Assembly (NCBI GenBank): GCA_037349105.1
Contig: JAYJMM010000042.1
Coordinates: 1,281,501 to 1,345,500 of the forward strand
Direction of reading: 5' to 3'
Length of the DNA stretch: 64,000 nt
Source: Limnomonas spitsbergensis
Taxonomy: Eukaryota; Chlorophyta; Chlorophyceae; Chlamydomonadales
Under the pieces are notes generated by a model. It was not told the DNA's origin and did not search any database. It saw nothing but the letters and a program-made list of their open reading frames with translations. The translations under genes and the position numbers were made by a program. Shown here piece after piece: positions 10,867 to 22,817 of the stretch. Position 1 is the first letter of the stretch. Each line of letters opens with the position of its first letter.

Positions 10867-12181
10867 GTGAGAGCCGGGGCAAGCCCTGCCGTATGACAGG
10901 GGGGGGCATGATGCAGTGGGATCAAAATAGAGGCCACCTAGGAGCAACATGGTTTGAGCAAGCACTGGATGACCCGGGATCTTCATGCTGTGAATAAATA
11001 ACCAACCAGATGGTTCTACAATCACTGAATGACACCCGGGACGTTTCCGCAGTCACTGAATAACCACCCAGATGGTCCTACTATCACTCAATATCCACCA
11101 AGACCTCCCCACAGGCGGACACTTTGCGCTCCAACATGGCATGGCATGACTTTGTGCCGGATGTCACGGCATCAATGTTTCTACAGTCGCTGCCTAACCT
11201 TCCGGACCGTTCTGCAGGCAAGCCTCATCTCCCCCACAGAAACACACTAGCACAGACTCAGCTGATCAGTTGCTACGTGGAGTGACCACTCAGAGGCCAA
11301 AGCGGTCACCAGCGATACCCCCCTGGCCTTTCCCTTTTCCTCAGGCGGACCTCCTTTTGCTCCAACACATGCATACTGACACACACCCAGCTTGCCGGAT
11401 GTCAGTTGCCGGTCCCAACAGTCACATGCGATGCCCCCCCGAAGCTCTTGTTCTCACAGACGGACCTCCTTTCACCCCGACAGACGAACGCACCGCCACA
11501 CCAAGTGACCCCTCAGAGATTTGAACAATCTCCTGTTCTGCCCCCCTGACGTCCCCACTTCCACAGGCGGACCACCTTTTGCTCCAACATGCACAAACTG
11601 GAACACACCCAGCAGGCCGGATGCCAGCTGCCGGTCTCTACAGTCACATGTAAGGCCCCCTCATCATTCCCGCTTCCACAGGCGGACGTCTATGCGCTCA
11701 AAGAGGCGCACACTAGCACACACCCAGCTGGTCGGATGCCAGCTGTCGGTCTTTGCAGTCTTATGCAATGCCCCCTTATCGTTCCCGCTTCCACAGGCGG
11801 ATGCGGGTGTCTTGTGCCACCGACAGCGTGGCCCTAGCGGCCATTAGTCCTGGGTAGCCTCAACTTTGAGCACACTCCCCCCCCCTTACCCCCTAGTAGG
11901 GCAGGGCTTGCCCCAGATCTTATTTCAAGGGGATGCGGACGTCTTGTGCCTGTCGGTAATTCATTCCATGCTGGTCCTTGGCAGCCTCTGCCCTGGACAT
12001 GTTGCATTAGTCCCTCTCTCACAGGGCGGGCCTGCCCCATATCTTATATCAAGGGGGATATGGGCGTCTTATGCCGCCGAGAGCGTGGCCAATGCCGTTG
12101 CTTAACCCTGTTACTCTTGGGTAACCTCTACTTTGAGCAAACTAATCATCCCCCCCCCCATGGCTTGCCCCGTCTCTCACC

Positions 12182-12344
12182 TCCGCGGTGATGCGGGCGT
12201 CTTGCGCCGCCGAGATCGCGGTCCTGGCCACCATCAGTTCATGCTGGTCCTGCGTTGCGGCTGCCTTGAGCGATGCACCCTCTGTCGTCGCCACCTCCAG
12301 CTGAGCGCTGGGTGTGTTCCTCTTGGAGGGCCTGGAGGTCCGCC
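12182..12344 (-). pseudogene. Coiled-coil module with 26-bp deletion, second tandem copy
   Basis: This is the counterpart of 8789-8951 with the same internal deletion. Coordinates are within a few bases because of small indels between the units. Confidence 0.6.
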
Positions 12345-12539
12345 TGTGGAAAGGTGAGCGTCAAGGGGGGATATCAGGTGGTTGCTGGAATCTCACTGAG
12401 GGGTCCCCGGTGTGGCGGGACTTGCCGGGACCTCCTTTCACTCCAACAGGGATCACACGGTGTGGCGTTGTGTGCGCCTCTTGAAGCGCCTAGAGGAGTG
12501 CATGTAGAGAAACAGAAACGTCAGGGTGGCACCGCATTC

Positions 12540-13030
12540 GAGTGCATAGACCGACAGCTGGCATCCGGCCAGCTGGGTGTGAGCTAGTGTGCGCCTCTTG
12601 TAGCGCATGGAGGTCCGCCTGTGGAAGCGGGAACGGTAAGGGGGGCTTGCATTTGACTGCAGAGACTAGAAGCTGGCGTCCGGCCAGCTGGGTGTGTGTC
12701 AGTGTGCGCCCCTTGGTGCGCCTGGAGGTCTGCCTATGGCAGCGGGAACGGTAAGGGGGCATTACATGTGACTGTAGAGACCGGCAGCTGGCATCCGGCC
12801 TGCTGGGTGTGTTCCAGTTTGTGTCTGTTGGAGCGAAAGGTGGTCCGCCTGTGGAAGTGGGGACGTCAGGGGGGCAGAATAGGAGATTGCTCAAATCTCT
12901 GAGGGGTCACTGCATGTGACTGTTGGGACCGGCAACTGGCATCCGGCAAGCTGGGTGTGTGTCAGTATGCATGTGTTGGAGCAAACGGAGGTCCGCCTGA
13001 GAAAAAGGGAAAGGTCAGGAGGGTATCGCA
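12540..13030 (-). repeat. Exon-head fragment array, minus orientation
   Basis: At least four units of about 100-120 bp carry GTCCGCCTGTGG (exon head plus acceptor on the minus strand) with GGCATCCGGCC-type filler. It is an inverted relative of the array at 7.7-8.45 kb. Confidence 0.6.
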
Positions 13031-13472
13031 TGTGACCTTTGACCTCTGAGTGGTCACTCCACGTGGCGACTAGCCAGCTGAGTCTGTACCAGTGTGTGTC
13101 TGTTGTGGAGATGAGGCTTGCCTGCAGAACGGTCCGGAAGGTTAGGCAGCGACTGTAGAAACATTGATGCCATGACATCCGGGACGACATCATGCCATGC
13201 CATGTTGGAGCGCAAAGTGTTCGCCTGTGGGGAGGTCTTGGTGGATATTGAGTGATAGTAGTAACATCTGGGTGGTTATTCAGTGACTGCGGAAACGTCC
13301 CGGGTGTCATTCAATGATTGTAGAACCATCTGGTTGGTTATTCATTCACAGCATGAAGATCCCGGGTCATCCAGTGCCTGCTCAAACCATGTTGCTCCTG
13401 GGTGGCTTCTATTTTGATCCCACTGCATCATGCCCCCCCCTGTGATACGGCAGGGCTTGCCCCGGCTCTCAC

Positions 13473-13661
13473 CTCTGCGGTGATGCGGGCGTCTTGCTCC
13501 GCTGAGATAACGGTCCTGGCCACCGTCAGTTCATGCTGGTCCAGATTTGCAGCTACCTTGAGCGTTGCAGCCTCCGTCGTTGCCGTCTCCAACTGGGTGC
13601 TAGCCTCGGTGAGGCGACTCACCAGGTGACTGTTTGCCTCATGGAGCGCCTGGAGGTCCGC
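13473..13661 (-). CDS. Intact 63-residue coiled-coil exon (formin-type module)
   Basis: The acceptor TTTCCACAG and donor GAG|GTGAGAG are both present and the exon is phase 0 at both ends. It encodes a nine-heptad segment beginning ADLQALHEANSHLVSRL and ending QDARITAE. It is closest to the formin exons at 27692-27880 and 28853-29041 but lies about 14 kb outside that gene, with only decayed modules downstream on its strand. It is probably a duplicated exon without a host transcript, though a transcript cannot be excluded. Confidence 0.45.
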
Positions 13662-13689
13662 CTGTGGAAACGTGAGCGTCAGGGGGGCA

Positions 13690-14055
13690 GAACAGGTGAT
13701 TGCTGGAATCTCACTGAGGGGTCCCTCGGTGTGGCGAGACCTGTTGGGACCTCCTTTCACTCCAACAGGGATCACTGGGTGTGGAGGTGCCTGCGCCTCT
13801 TGGAGCGCATGGAGGTGTGCCTGTAGAGAAACAGAAACGTCAGGGTGGCATCGCATATGACTGCATAGACCGACAGCTGGCATCCGGCCAGTTGGGTGCG
13901 TGCTAGTGTGCACCTCTTGGAGCACCTGGTCCGTTCAAGCAATGTCAAGACACTGCCGCAAGCTCCCACCCCTACATCTTGCCTGCTGCCTCTGGAGCCA
14001 GTCAGGCAGCACTCTTCATTTATGACACAACATAACATTCCACATTTCTGTTTGA
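13690..14055. repeat. Third copy of the 8970-9340 segment
   Basis: This is nearly identical to 8970-9340, ending in the shared words CCAGTCAGGCAGCACTCTTC and CATAACATTCCACATTT. It marks the right edge of the duplicated block. Confidence 0.75.
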
Positions 14056-14480
14056 TAATAACCTAACCGTGAAAGACTGTATCGTGATTTGTAGCCTGGC
14101 CTGGCACTGTGGCCTCTCCCCCTCGCTCTCATACAACTTTCACACAGATTCACACACCTGAAGAACTTGTTGGCCATGACCTCTGACTGCCAGGGACTGC
14201 CGCCACCTCCCCTCCCGCCTCGCCATAGCCGCCCTTGTCTAGTAGGCGAGCCTGGCCGCTGCCATCCGTTGAGTCACGCCCTTTCCTAAGCATGAAGTAG
14301 AACAAAATGGAGCACAAACCGGTACACACTATGGGGTACGGATGGTTACACAATATAGTCCATAGTACGAGGTCAAATAAATATAAATACCAGCCTGGCA
14401 CTGGCATTCGTAAGGGCTGCGCCTCAACACATGAAAACAACATGATCAATATAGTAGCCCACTGCCAAAAGGGATTGGTG
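14056..14480. other. No gene recognised
   Basis: This is unique-looking sequence between the formin-derived block and segmental duplication A. No exon with good borders was seen. Confidence 0.4.
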
Positions 14481-14824
14481 CTGCTGGTGCTGCTGGCCGT
14501 AGGCCGGTCTTCAAATTAAAACCCGATCAGCCTAGTGTTTGCTGCCCAGCGACCTTCCAGAGGGGGTAGGGGGCACAAGCAAATAAAACAACGGTTTCAT
14601 GTAGTTCTCGCACCTACTGTACACCTTGACGTGCATACATGCACCCGTGAATTGTGGGTTCAGGGTTTTTATTCAGCCCCCCTCACCTACCGTACTGCAT
14701 GCCTCGAACTGCATGACTTACAAAAGTTTAGGGTTCAGGATTTTCATTCAGCCTCCCACACCTACCACACGCTTTGAACTGCATGGCCTACAGGGTTCAA
14801 GATCCCCCCCCCCCCCCCTTCACC

Positions 14825-14925
14825 TGATGCGTGCCTTGAATTGCATGACCTGTGCCAGGTTCTGTGCGTCCTCGCCCTCCACCTTGCTGTACTGGATCTC
14901 TCTAGCTTCCAGGCTGGCGCTGGCC
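14825..14925 (-). pseudogene. Gene X exon X7, copy A
   Basis: The exon has acceptor CTCTTCTCAG and donor CAG|GTGAAG; it reads ASASLEAREIQYSKVEG then EDAQNLAQVMQFKARI. Its frame and phases match copy B at 50648-50748, but the downstream exon X8 of copy B is missing here, so the gene copy is 3'-truncated. Confidence 0.5.
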
Positions 14926-15241
14926 TGAGAAGAGGATCAATGGGGGCATGTAGCTCGCTAAACGCCAACTGGTCACACTGAGGCATGTCCTTCACATGTT
15001 TTGCTATTTTTTCCTAGTGCAAATGCTACGTCTTTAAACCACGGGCTCCCCTCATGTCAATCAGTCTTTGAGTGGTATTTCAGGTGCACCACTACTGGAG
15101 GATTGCATGACAGTGAGCCCTGGGACGATTGGGACCAAACCTTAAGCAAGACATGCAACAGAGCATGCTCCACCCGACCCACTCAGTCGTAGGCCGGGAT
15201 GTATCTGAAGTGCGTTACAAATAACACCTACGTGTACTCAC

Positions 15242-15323
15242 CTTCAGGATCTGGTCCCTAGAGGTCAGGTGCATGACCATGCCTGCGCCCATGGCAGGAA
15301 CGTCCTTGAACTTGCCCAGGATC
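15242..15323 (-). pseudogene. Gene X exon X6, copy A
   Basis: This is an 82-bp exon, ILGKFKDVPAMGAGMVMHL then TSRDQILK, with acceptor CCTTCAG and donor AAG|GTGAGT. It differs from copy B by Phe for Tyr. It is intact in itself but belongs to the truncated gene copy. Confidence 0.5.
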
Positions 15324-15477
15324 CTGAAGGAGGAGGATGATAAGGGGGTGATCAAAAGTCAGGAGAGGGATATGAAAGAGGGACATGAGCTGACAAGCTA
15401 TCTTCCATCTGTCAGGCACGATGCCAGCAGGGGAACAGTCACCATGGGGGTCGGGTCAAGTCACAATGTATAGTTAC

Positions 15478-15524
15478 CTGGCCTGCTTCTCCAGCTTGGA
15501 CTTGGTCAGCTCAAGGTGCACTGT
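15478..15524 (-). pseudogene. Gene X exon X5, copy A
   Basis: This 47-bp exon encodes (T)VHLELTKSKLEKQA with donor CAG|GTAACT. Its phase (0 in, 2 out) fits exon X6. Confidence 0.45.
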
Positions 15525-18339
15525 CTAGGAACCCTCTGCCAATCTGCAGAGCTGCTGCTGCCATCGGACACCTGTTAAGCAGCATGCATGGCTGTGACTG
15601 TTTAGTCTGCAACATTGCAGTGAAGTTGAAGTCCACAGCAGAAGGCCTTTGAGGGCCTGCAGGACAGCTTGTACCCGCCTGATTAGGCAGAACAAGGACT
15701 GGCCTACAACCAGCGGCCCAATCCGAGAGCTTGCTTCGCCAGCTTCAGCTGTCATGTAGCTTGAGCAACGCAAACCAAAGTGTGGCGCATTGATTGGTTG
15801 ATGTCAAATGCATGTAGGTGTGTCCCATATGTCGCAGTTACAGCTTATACTCATCCACATATGCAGGGCAGGTGTATAGGGATTGTATGGATGCGCTTTG
15901 CGTTAGGGGCATGCGGCATGCGGCATGACTGCATTATCCAATTCGGCGCATGGGCTGTCAAGCAATTCGGGACATGCGAGAGTCTCCTGGGACTGTGGCA
16001 TGCTATCATACCAGATCTTGATGCTCACCTCAGTGACACCCTTCCTCACGATTTGGAGCTCTGCAGTGGGAAAAGGTCTGTCAGGACTACAGGTAGCGAT
16101 CACCACTCATTGCGCAGGACGAAAACTGGTTTTGCAAGATCCTAGATCTTGGCCGCACACCGCACCATAAATAATGGCGAGCTGAGCAGCCTCGCTGCAC
16201 ACGCACGCTGCACGCTGACCCTGTCGCTGAAACCCTGCCACAGTCCTAGCTGCCTAGCTGGTTGTCGCAGGAAGAAGCGCCTTAGCGTGGCCATTTCTTT
16301 TTGTACCTGCTCCAGTCATTCCTCTGCTCCCTATCGCTTGTCAGGGTCCTGAACGACGATGCGAAGCACCACTGTAGAACGCTCTTGAGGCCTCAGCGCC
16401 ACGTAGATGAACTCCTTTGCGTCGTCTAGGATCCAGTTGTCGACTGCGAGCTGCATCTCCTGCATTCTGCTTCTGTGTTACGGCTTACTGATACAACACA
16501 TGATTCGCCTAGCCTCTTTATATTATTCAGTGTACCAGTACGTCACAAACCCTGGCCACAACCGTTTTAAATTGAAGCAACTGCTGCCAAATAGATCCAG
16601 CTGCTTTTTAAATATCTGTCGATATCTCAAACATATGTCACATTGCCCGCTGGTGATGTGGCAATGAGATTGATTGGGATCCTGACATTTTCATGTGCAA
16701 CAACCGAGGTTCCCAGGCTGCCATTCATTCCTTATTGCTTGGTCTCTCACCCCAGCCTGTCAACAAGTGGGTCCCCAGGCATGCGACAGGGGCATGCAGG
16801 TCGTTGGACAGCTGGCAAGTGGAAAAAAACCCTGGGCAAACCTACCTTGGATGGTCGAGATATCTCCCTGAATTCGTAGAAACATGTCAGAGTGTCAGGA
16901 ACAATTTGTGGGTATATTTAAGTATTTAACTGGTGATGCGCTGCTTGGTATCATCAACACAAACTTCAAAGGTGCTGCCCATCCCTGGGGACTCGGCCTA
17001 TTTATATAATCAGCAAAATTGCCTCATCATCGTACACTTAAGAGGAGCTCATGCCCATCCTTAAGGCCTGGTTAATAAGCTTATTATTCTTGTCCATATA
17101 GTAACTTTGTTTCCCCCCCCTCCCCAACGAGACAATTGAGTGCCCACACGGCCGAACCTGTTTGAGCAGGGCCCAGAGGTGTTATGTCAATGACTGTATG
17201 GACTAGAGCGGGCCTGCTCCTCCATGGAGACTTAGCAGACTTATTACTCAGCAGATTGGTCTGATCAAGCAACACAGACTAGACACGAGCTGTCCATTCC
17301 TGGCTAGGCCATGGTGACGCAGTCTAATTAGTAATCAGGACCGTTATTGGTTTCATCAGCACTGGCTAGGGAGAAGCAGCCCGTCCTGTCAGCCCGTCCC
17401 CAGGAATTCAGTCTTACTGAATCAGCTAATAAGTAAATACATCTATCCAACACCAGTTGTAGATCAGCTGCCCTACCTGGGGGGACCAGTGGTGGAAACC
17501 AGAGACGCAAAGTCAAAACAACTAAATCCACTAAAACTGTCACAGATTTTCTAGTGGCAGCAGAACATAAAGTCTAAAATTCCAAAAGTTTTGTACCGGC
17601 GCAGTTAAACAGCCATTTTAACCTTCTCCCGCTACATTGATACCGGTGTTTTATATTTATACATTCACAGCAAGGTAAAACGTTCAAGGCCCAGTTGCCT
17701 TTGCTTCACGTCCAGGTGCAGGGATAACTGGACGCCCAGCCTCAAGCTTCACACAGCAAACCACATAAATAAAACCTCTAATCCGGCAGCGAACATAATT
17801 AGCAATGTACCGGTACCTTCCAATCACGGGTCACGATACTAAGCATATGGGCACGTAACATGCACAAAAACGAACTTGGCCACAATTTGGTCTCGAGATT
17901 CAAGGATGGGTTCACTAGGGGCAGCCTGTCCGCCTGGTGCTTTTCTGAACTTGGGGATCGCTCTGCGGTGCTCCAGAACAATTGTGCCGCAACCCAGTGC
18001 TAGCATAACACCAGGATGCACTCCATTGCTCTTAGAACACCAGCGTTGCTCACCCCGTTGCTCTTTGAGCAACAGCGTCCTTGCTGAGCCATGTGAACAC
18101 TGACCCTTGGATGCCTAGGCCGTCCCATAGCCAAAACACGTAATGCCATGCCAACAGTGAACACAAGGGCAAAATATTGAACTTAACACCGAGCTAGATA
18201 GACGAAATTGAATCTGCTGTACCATCCATCTGAACAGATAATAAGCGCAGGTTATCCATGCACACTGCCCATGCAGAGTTAGGCCGCCTCAGAAGGCCAC
18301 GTTCAGGCCGCCTCAGAAGGCCAAGACCCCCCGCCCCCC

Positions 18340-18376
18340 CAAGAAATGCCCCCCCCCCCCCCCCCCCCCCCCCCCG
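18340..18376. repeat. Poly-C tract (copy A)
   Basis: An almost pure run of C of about 30 bases follows AAGAAATG. The equivalent run in copy B is at about 53540-53570. Another C-rich run lies at 18845-18885 (54015-54110 in copy B). Confidence 0.85.
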
Positions 18377-19301
18377 GCCACCTGAAGCACTACCGGCCAA
18401 TTGACTGGCCCCCAGCCAACTGACTGGCCCCCAGCCAACTGAAGTATTACCGGGAAATCGCATAATAATCGCCCATAATGATGCAGGCTGAAAACTTGGA
18501 GTGGGACAGCATCCCGATTTATCACGCACGTTGTCATCAATAATCAAGGTTGACATGACCTAATGGATTCTGTTCTGGAGCATGCAGCATGTTGCAGTAG
18601 CAAGCGCCCCCGCTACCAAACCACAGTGACATGAGTATGGACATCAGTGGTGAAGGCGGGATGCTCCAGATTAACGTTCAATCTGAAGGGCACCGAGGAG
18701 CTGTTGAGGGAAGCCTGGGATGTTCATTGCTGCAGGTAAACTACTGGTGCACGGCTTTCAAGAGGCCGCAGGTTTTCCATCCACACTACTCATGCAGAGG
18801 TAGGCTGCCTCAGAAGCCCCCGTTCAAGAAAACCGACCCCTCCCCGCCCCCCCCCCCCCCCCCCCCCCCCCTGCCCCCCCCCTAGGACGCAGCCCCCCTC
18901 CGCCAGTCCACCGCAGCATGCTGGCTGTTGCCCAGGCTTCCACCATGCTTCTTTCTGCCCCTCGTCCTCCTCAGCTTCTGGCGCTGCCCCCTCGCACCCT
19001 GCTACAGGTGCGTGTGTGTCCTGCATGTGTGTCCCAACATCCCTAACTACCCTAACTCCCCCAGCAACACTTCTGTCCCGCTCAGCGCTGCCTCCAGCTG
19101 CCCAATACGCCCCGCCCCCGCCTCACCAGCAGGCAGCAGCTGAGCAGTTGCCTGCTCCATTATCCACTCAACACACGGCTCCACATGAGCCAGCTCATGC
19201 ACCGAGTGCTTCCAGCTCAGCCTGGAAAGCCGCCCTAGCTAGCACCATCCTTGCGGCCTCCAGGTCCATACACTCTTCAAAGCGCTGCTGCCTAAGAGAT
19301 G

Positions 19302-19592
19302 TCAACTAAATTGCTCAGCCGCCGCCGCCGCCACTTGCCAGCCGGTCTTGGTCAGGCTGCTGATCGGCAGCTGGGTAGCAAAGGCCTGCCCAACCTGCTC
19401 AACCGCTGCTGCCCCCAGCTGCCAGACGGTCTTGTTCAGGCTGCTGATCAGCTGCTGGGCAACAAGGGTCTGCCCAGCCCGATCAACCGCGGCTGCCCCC
19501 AGCTTTCAGACGGTCTTGGTCAGGCTGCTGATCAGCTGTTGGGCAGCAAAGGCCTGCCTAGCTCGCTCAACCGCTACCTTCCTTGCCTTGAG
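19302..19592. repeat. 84-bp tandem repeat across the formin stop codon
   Basis: Three units with 84-bp spacing (starting near 19340, 19425 and 19509) keep the reading frame (28 codons). On the minus strand the first unit supplies the last formin codons (ARQAFAAQQLISSLTKTV) and its TGA; the next units have TGG at the same place and stay open to a stop at 19302. Confidence 0.8.
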
Positions 19593-19595
19593 CAC
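19506..19595 (-). CDS. Formin, last exon (end of FH2)
   Basis: The exon has acceptor CTGCCAG and 29 codons, VLKARKVAVERARQAF..., ending in TGA at 19506-19508. The Arg/Ala-rich helix matches the C-terminal tail helix of FH2 domains. It joins exon 19757-19969 in phase 0. The stop falls inside an 84-bp repeat whose neighbours encode Trp there. Confidence 0.7.
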   Translation of the reverse strand: MLKARKVAVERARQAFAAQQLISSLTKTV

Positions 19596-19756
19596 CTGGC
19601 AGCATGAACGGACGGACAAGGTATAAGGGTATGAGCGAGCAGCGTCTACAAGAAGAGGGCAGTCTTGTCAATGACAAGGATACCACGTGGAGTATAAACA
19701 TATTGACCCTCACTTCCAATTCAGTGTTTGAAACCCTTGCAGAAAGGTATGCCCAC

Positions 19757-19969
19757 CTTGGCATCCTCTGCAGCGTTCTCTGCATGCGCTTTGTCCAGGC
19801 TGTCAGCGAATCCGTCGATGAGGCAGAAGAAGCCAGGTGCCTCCAGTTTGTTGCCAGATCCGTTGAGGTAGCTGGCCAGCTGGGCGAACGAGCTTTCAGC
19901 TGATAACAGGTCCCGTTCAGTGGCCTCAAACTCGGTCACGGCAGAGGCGTGGAACGATGACAGGAATTC
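19757..19969 (-). CDS. Formin FH2 exon (post/coiled-coil part)
   Basis: This 71-codon exon, EFLSSFHASAVTEFEATE... to AHAENAAEDAK, has acceptor CCCTTCAG and donor AAG|GTGGGC. It corresponds to the FH2 segment in which a Phe-rich loop (here APGFFCLIDGF) precedes the final helix. Phase 0 at both ends. Confidence 0.8.
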
Positions 19970-19997
19970 CTGAAGGGCACAAATCGGTGTTGTTAAT

Positions 19998-20760
19998 GGA
20001 CACATCTCAGGACAATGTTCAGTTTAGGGGACGTCAGCTACACCTCAGCTGCACTTCAGCTACATCCCAGCATATGGCCGCCAGGGCTAGGGGTAAAAAG
20101 TCCAGCTACTGGGTCCACTAGCCCTTGGGTCAAGGTTGGGTCCCCATTGGCCCAGTTGAAGCGCCCCCTTCACAAGGTGGTATTGCACGCACATAAACAA
20201 AGACTACCTCGCCGTGTTGTGAGAAAGATGAGGATGCCAGATTTTCTACACACATCTATCCAACGACAGCCTGACAAGCAGTACATTCATATGCATGGGC
20301 AGCATGGGCCACAGGGCATGCAGTCAGAATGAAGCCAAGATAGCGGCATGCTCAGGACACAGAAAGAAAGAAAAAAAGCTGCGCCCCGTGGGGGGCGTGA
20401 GAGATAAGGAAACAGCGCAGCCTGGGCCGAAGCCACAGCCATAACCGTGAGAAAAAATACACATCATAATTGATTACGGCGGCTTGGGGTTCTGATTTAT
20501 TTCCCCACCAGTTTTGGCCGGTCCAGTGGGGCAGTATTCCATGTTTCGCCTTGTCTGCACGATGCTATTAGGTATTTAATACTTAATAGCTCATGATAAA
20601 TGATGCAGTTGTGTGCATGTATATTGTGAAGGTCACAGCTTGTATAGAGATGCAACAAGCTGAGGCTTCATCCTGTTTCGCCGCAGCTCACCAAATCATC
20701 ATCACTCCATACCACACAAAGTCAGCCTGCAGCTGCAACAGGCTCCTGTCTACCTGAACC
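19998..20760. other. Formin intron with dispersed short repeats
   Basis: Positions 20020-20160 hold the TCAGCTACA-rich element also seen at 6330, 30310, 33845 and 34145. Positions 20395-20450 hold AGGAAACAGCGCAGCCTGGG, a sequence shared with 3016, 37737 (inverted) and loosely with 6080 and 30550. No exon seen. Confidence 0.55.
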
Positions 20761-20785
20761 AGTGCCCTACTTGGCTGCAGCTTAC

Positions 20786-20978
20786 CACATAACCTTCACT
20801 GCCTGCCTCCCCGTCCCCTTCCTTGAGCTGCTTCAGCGTTTTGTTAACCAGACCCAGAGTGCTGCTGTGCAGCTCCTCGAGCTCCGCCTTGAGAGCCGGG
20901 CTGAGCTTGGTCGCAGCGGTACACATCTTGAGCTGCTCCTTGAGGCTGTAGCTGTCCGGCTGCTCAACCTTGACGCCC
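20786..20978 (-). CDS. Formin FH2 exon
   Basis: The exon has acceptor CTACTCAG and donor GTG|GTAAGC. It encodes GVKVEQPDSYSLKEQLKMC, then an acidic helix with LSPALKAELEELHSSTL and a short Gly/Glu tail. It sits between the GNFLNAG exon and the EFLSSF exon, as expected for the FH2 knob-to-coiled-coil section. Confidence 0.75.
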
Positions 20979-21295
20979 CTGAGTAGCAGCAGGAGCAGCA
21001 GGTGCAGAGCTCGTCAACGCTCAACAGTGCAGTTTAACCCCCTGGGACCTAAAGAACTGAGGGTGCAAACCTTTTCCCCAAAACTCAAGATCCAGATAAG
21101 GCGTGAGCGCTTACGACTTTGGAAGATTTGTATGGGGCCATTCCTCGCACAGACTGCATCATCCACTGGAACCAGGCACTCAATGGCTTGGTCTGGTCTG
21201 CTCATGCCTCATGCACCTCCCAATGCCATGTATCAGGGTGAAGCGCTCATGCAAATCACTATGCCATGCATGAGGGTGCGGCAGCGTTAGCGCAC

Positions 21296-21477
21296 CTGGC
21301 AACAAAGTGCAGGAGGGTGAGGTGCTTGTTGATTGTGGACCTGGCATCCTTGAGCCTAGGGAGGGTGTCAATGTTGAAGCCTGTGGCACCACCTTGGCTT
21401 GCGCCAGCATTGAGGAAGTTCCCGATGTGCAGCGTTTGCTTGAGGATGAGGCGGAGCAGCCCGCTCTCTCGCACCTC
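21296..21477 (-). CDS. Formin FH2 exon with GNFLNAG signature
   Basis: The exon has acceptor CCACACAG and donor CAG|GTGCGC. It reads EVRESGLLRLILKQTL then HIGNFLNAGASQGGATGFN and IDTLPRLKDAR. GN(Y/F)LN-G...GFK/N---L--L is the most conserved FH2 block and makes the formin call secure. Confidence 0.92.
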
Positions 21478-21806
21478 CTGTGTGGGTCCACAGGGTCACG
21501 TTGCTGTTCGGCAGGCTGTAGGGTCCTCGTGATGGTTTAGGAGATCCATCAATGCATGGGGCTGTTCAACCATTAGGGTGAATATCTGTGAGGCACCTCA
21601 ACAGTTGGACAGTTCAAGAGTGTATGTGTGTTTGCGATTCAGGGGACAGACATGCTGGCTGAGGATGGAACAACCTCCGACAAATCCAACAGGATTTGTG
21701 GAAGCCCCGTGCTGGGGGAGCAAAACGAACATAAGAGACGTGTCAGCAGTTAGGGACACGGCTAAATGAGGCACGGAACATAAATTGAAATCGCACTCCC
21801 CCTCAC

Positions 21807-22118
21807 CTTGCTGGCCCCACGCAAAGTTTCTGCATACTTCTTGATTCCCTGAATTTTTGCTGGGTAGGAGCTGACCAGCCAGGCGCACGCAAACCTGTCC
21901 TCCAGGTGAGGCAGGTCCATGAGAGCGATCAGCAGCTGCTCCTCCTTCATCAGCCCGCTGATGGGCCCGTTGTACTCCAACAGCTTTATGCGCTCCTGTT
22001 TACGCTCCTCTATACGCTTCTCAGGGATGGCCAGGAAGTTTTGAACGTTGTCCAGCTGGTCCTCGCTCAGCAAGGGGCTGTGCCCTGTTGCAACAAAGTC
22101 TCGCACAGCGTCGCACAC
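21807..22118 (-). CDS. Formin FH2 exon (linker/knob)
   Basis: This 104-codon exon is phase 0 at both ends, with acceptor GCACAG and donor AAG|GTGAGG. It contains LLSEDQLDNVQNFLAIPE, a basic helix, MKEEQLLIALMDLPHLEDRF and YPAKIQGIKKYAETL, matching the FH2 region in which L-PT-EE and E-F---L--IP/LP motifs occur. Confidence 0.85.
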
Positions 22119-22421
22119 CTGTGCATGAAACGAGCATCAAGTGGGGTCATGCAAATTTATGTTCCAAACTGGCACGAAACCACACCCATAAAATGCACTA
22201 CACGTGCAGCACAAGCGGTGTGACACTTGTCCCGTACGGTCCTGAAGCTGTGTCGTACTTGTTATAACCCCAAAGCCATGTGACACCTGTAACATACCTG
22301 AAGCCGCAACACTTGTTCCACGCATGCTGTACTTTGAAGCTGCCTGATACTTATTCCATACTCCGACCTGCCCTGGTGCCTATGCCGCCCCCTCTCTCCC
22401 ACCAGCCCCCCCCTTTCTCAC

Positions 22422-22646
22422 CTGGCTTGGGTTCATTTTCAGGTTGAATAGGAGGACGCCAACGTCACGGCAGCGATCTGCAGAGATGGCCTCAGGCTGC
22501 TTAAACATGCTGGCCGAAGAGCTGTCAGCAGCACCTGCTCCTGCCACCGTCTGGTCCACCACGGCAAACTTCTCTTGCAAGGAGGCATAGTCAATGCCCA
22601 CCTCCGCATCCTTCATCTCAGCAGTGAGCCACACCGTGTTTGCGAC
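22422..22646 (-). CDS. Formin FH2 exon (lasso/linker)
   Basis: This 75-codon exon has acceptor CTTCCGCAG and donor CAG|GTGAGA. It begins VANTVWLTAEM (the TVW of FH2 lasso regions), continues YASLQEKFAVVDQT and ends SADRCRDVGVLLFNLKMN, equivalent to the R--NI-I-L--LK block of formins. Phase 0 at both ends. Confidence 0.88.
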
Positions 22647-22817
22647 CTGCGGAAGGGAGACATTACGGGAGGGTTTAGGGTTAAGGGTTTCATTCTGCAT
22701 TCCTCCCACTGCATTCCTCCCATGATGTCACCCTTCCATGACGTCACCCTCACAACAGTGCCCTCCTGGATGTTCTCCTGCATGAGTGCCGTCATCCTGC
22801 CTCCTCATGGCTCGTAC

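Larger units (their letters stand above)
9348..12590 (+). repeat. Tandem duplication, unit 2
   Basis: This repeats 5955-9200. It begins inside the sequence CCTGCTTGCTGGCTGTTCATCC and diverges after about 12590, where arrays of exon-head fragments in the other orientation take over. Confidence 0.85.
14480..19300. repeat. Segmental duplication, copy A
   Basis: It aligns in direct orientation with about 50355-54480. Copy A has extra sequence at about 17000-17265 and 17435-17765 that copy B lacks in direct orientation but holds inverted at 54.48-55.56 kb. It contains partial copies of gene X exons, a long poly-C tract and an Ala/Pro/Gln-rich stretch near 19.0-19.25 kb. Confidence 0.8.
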
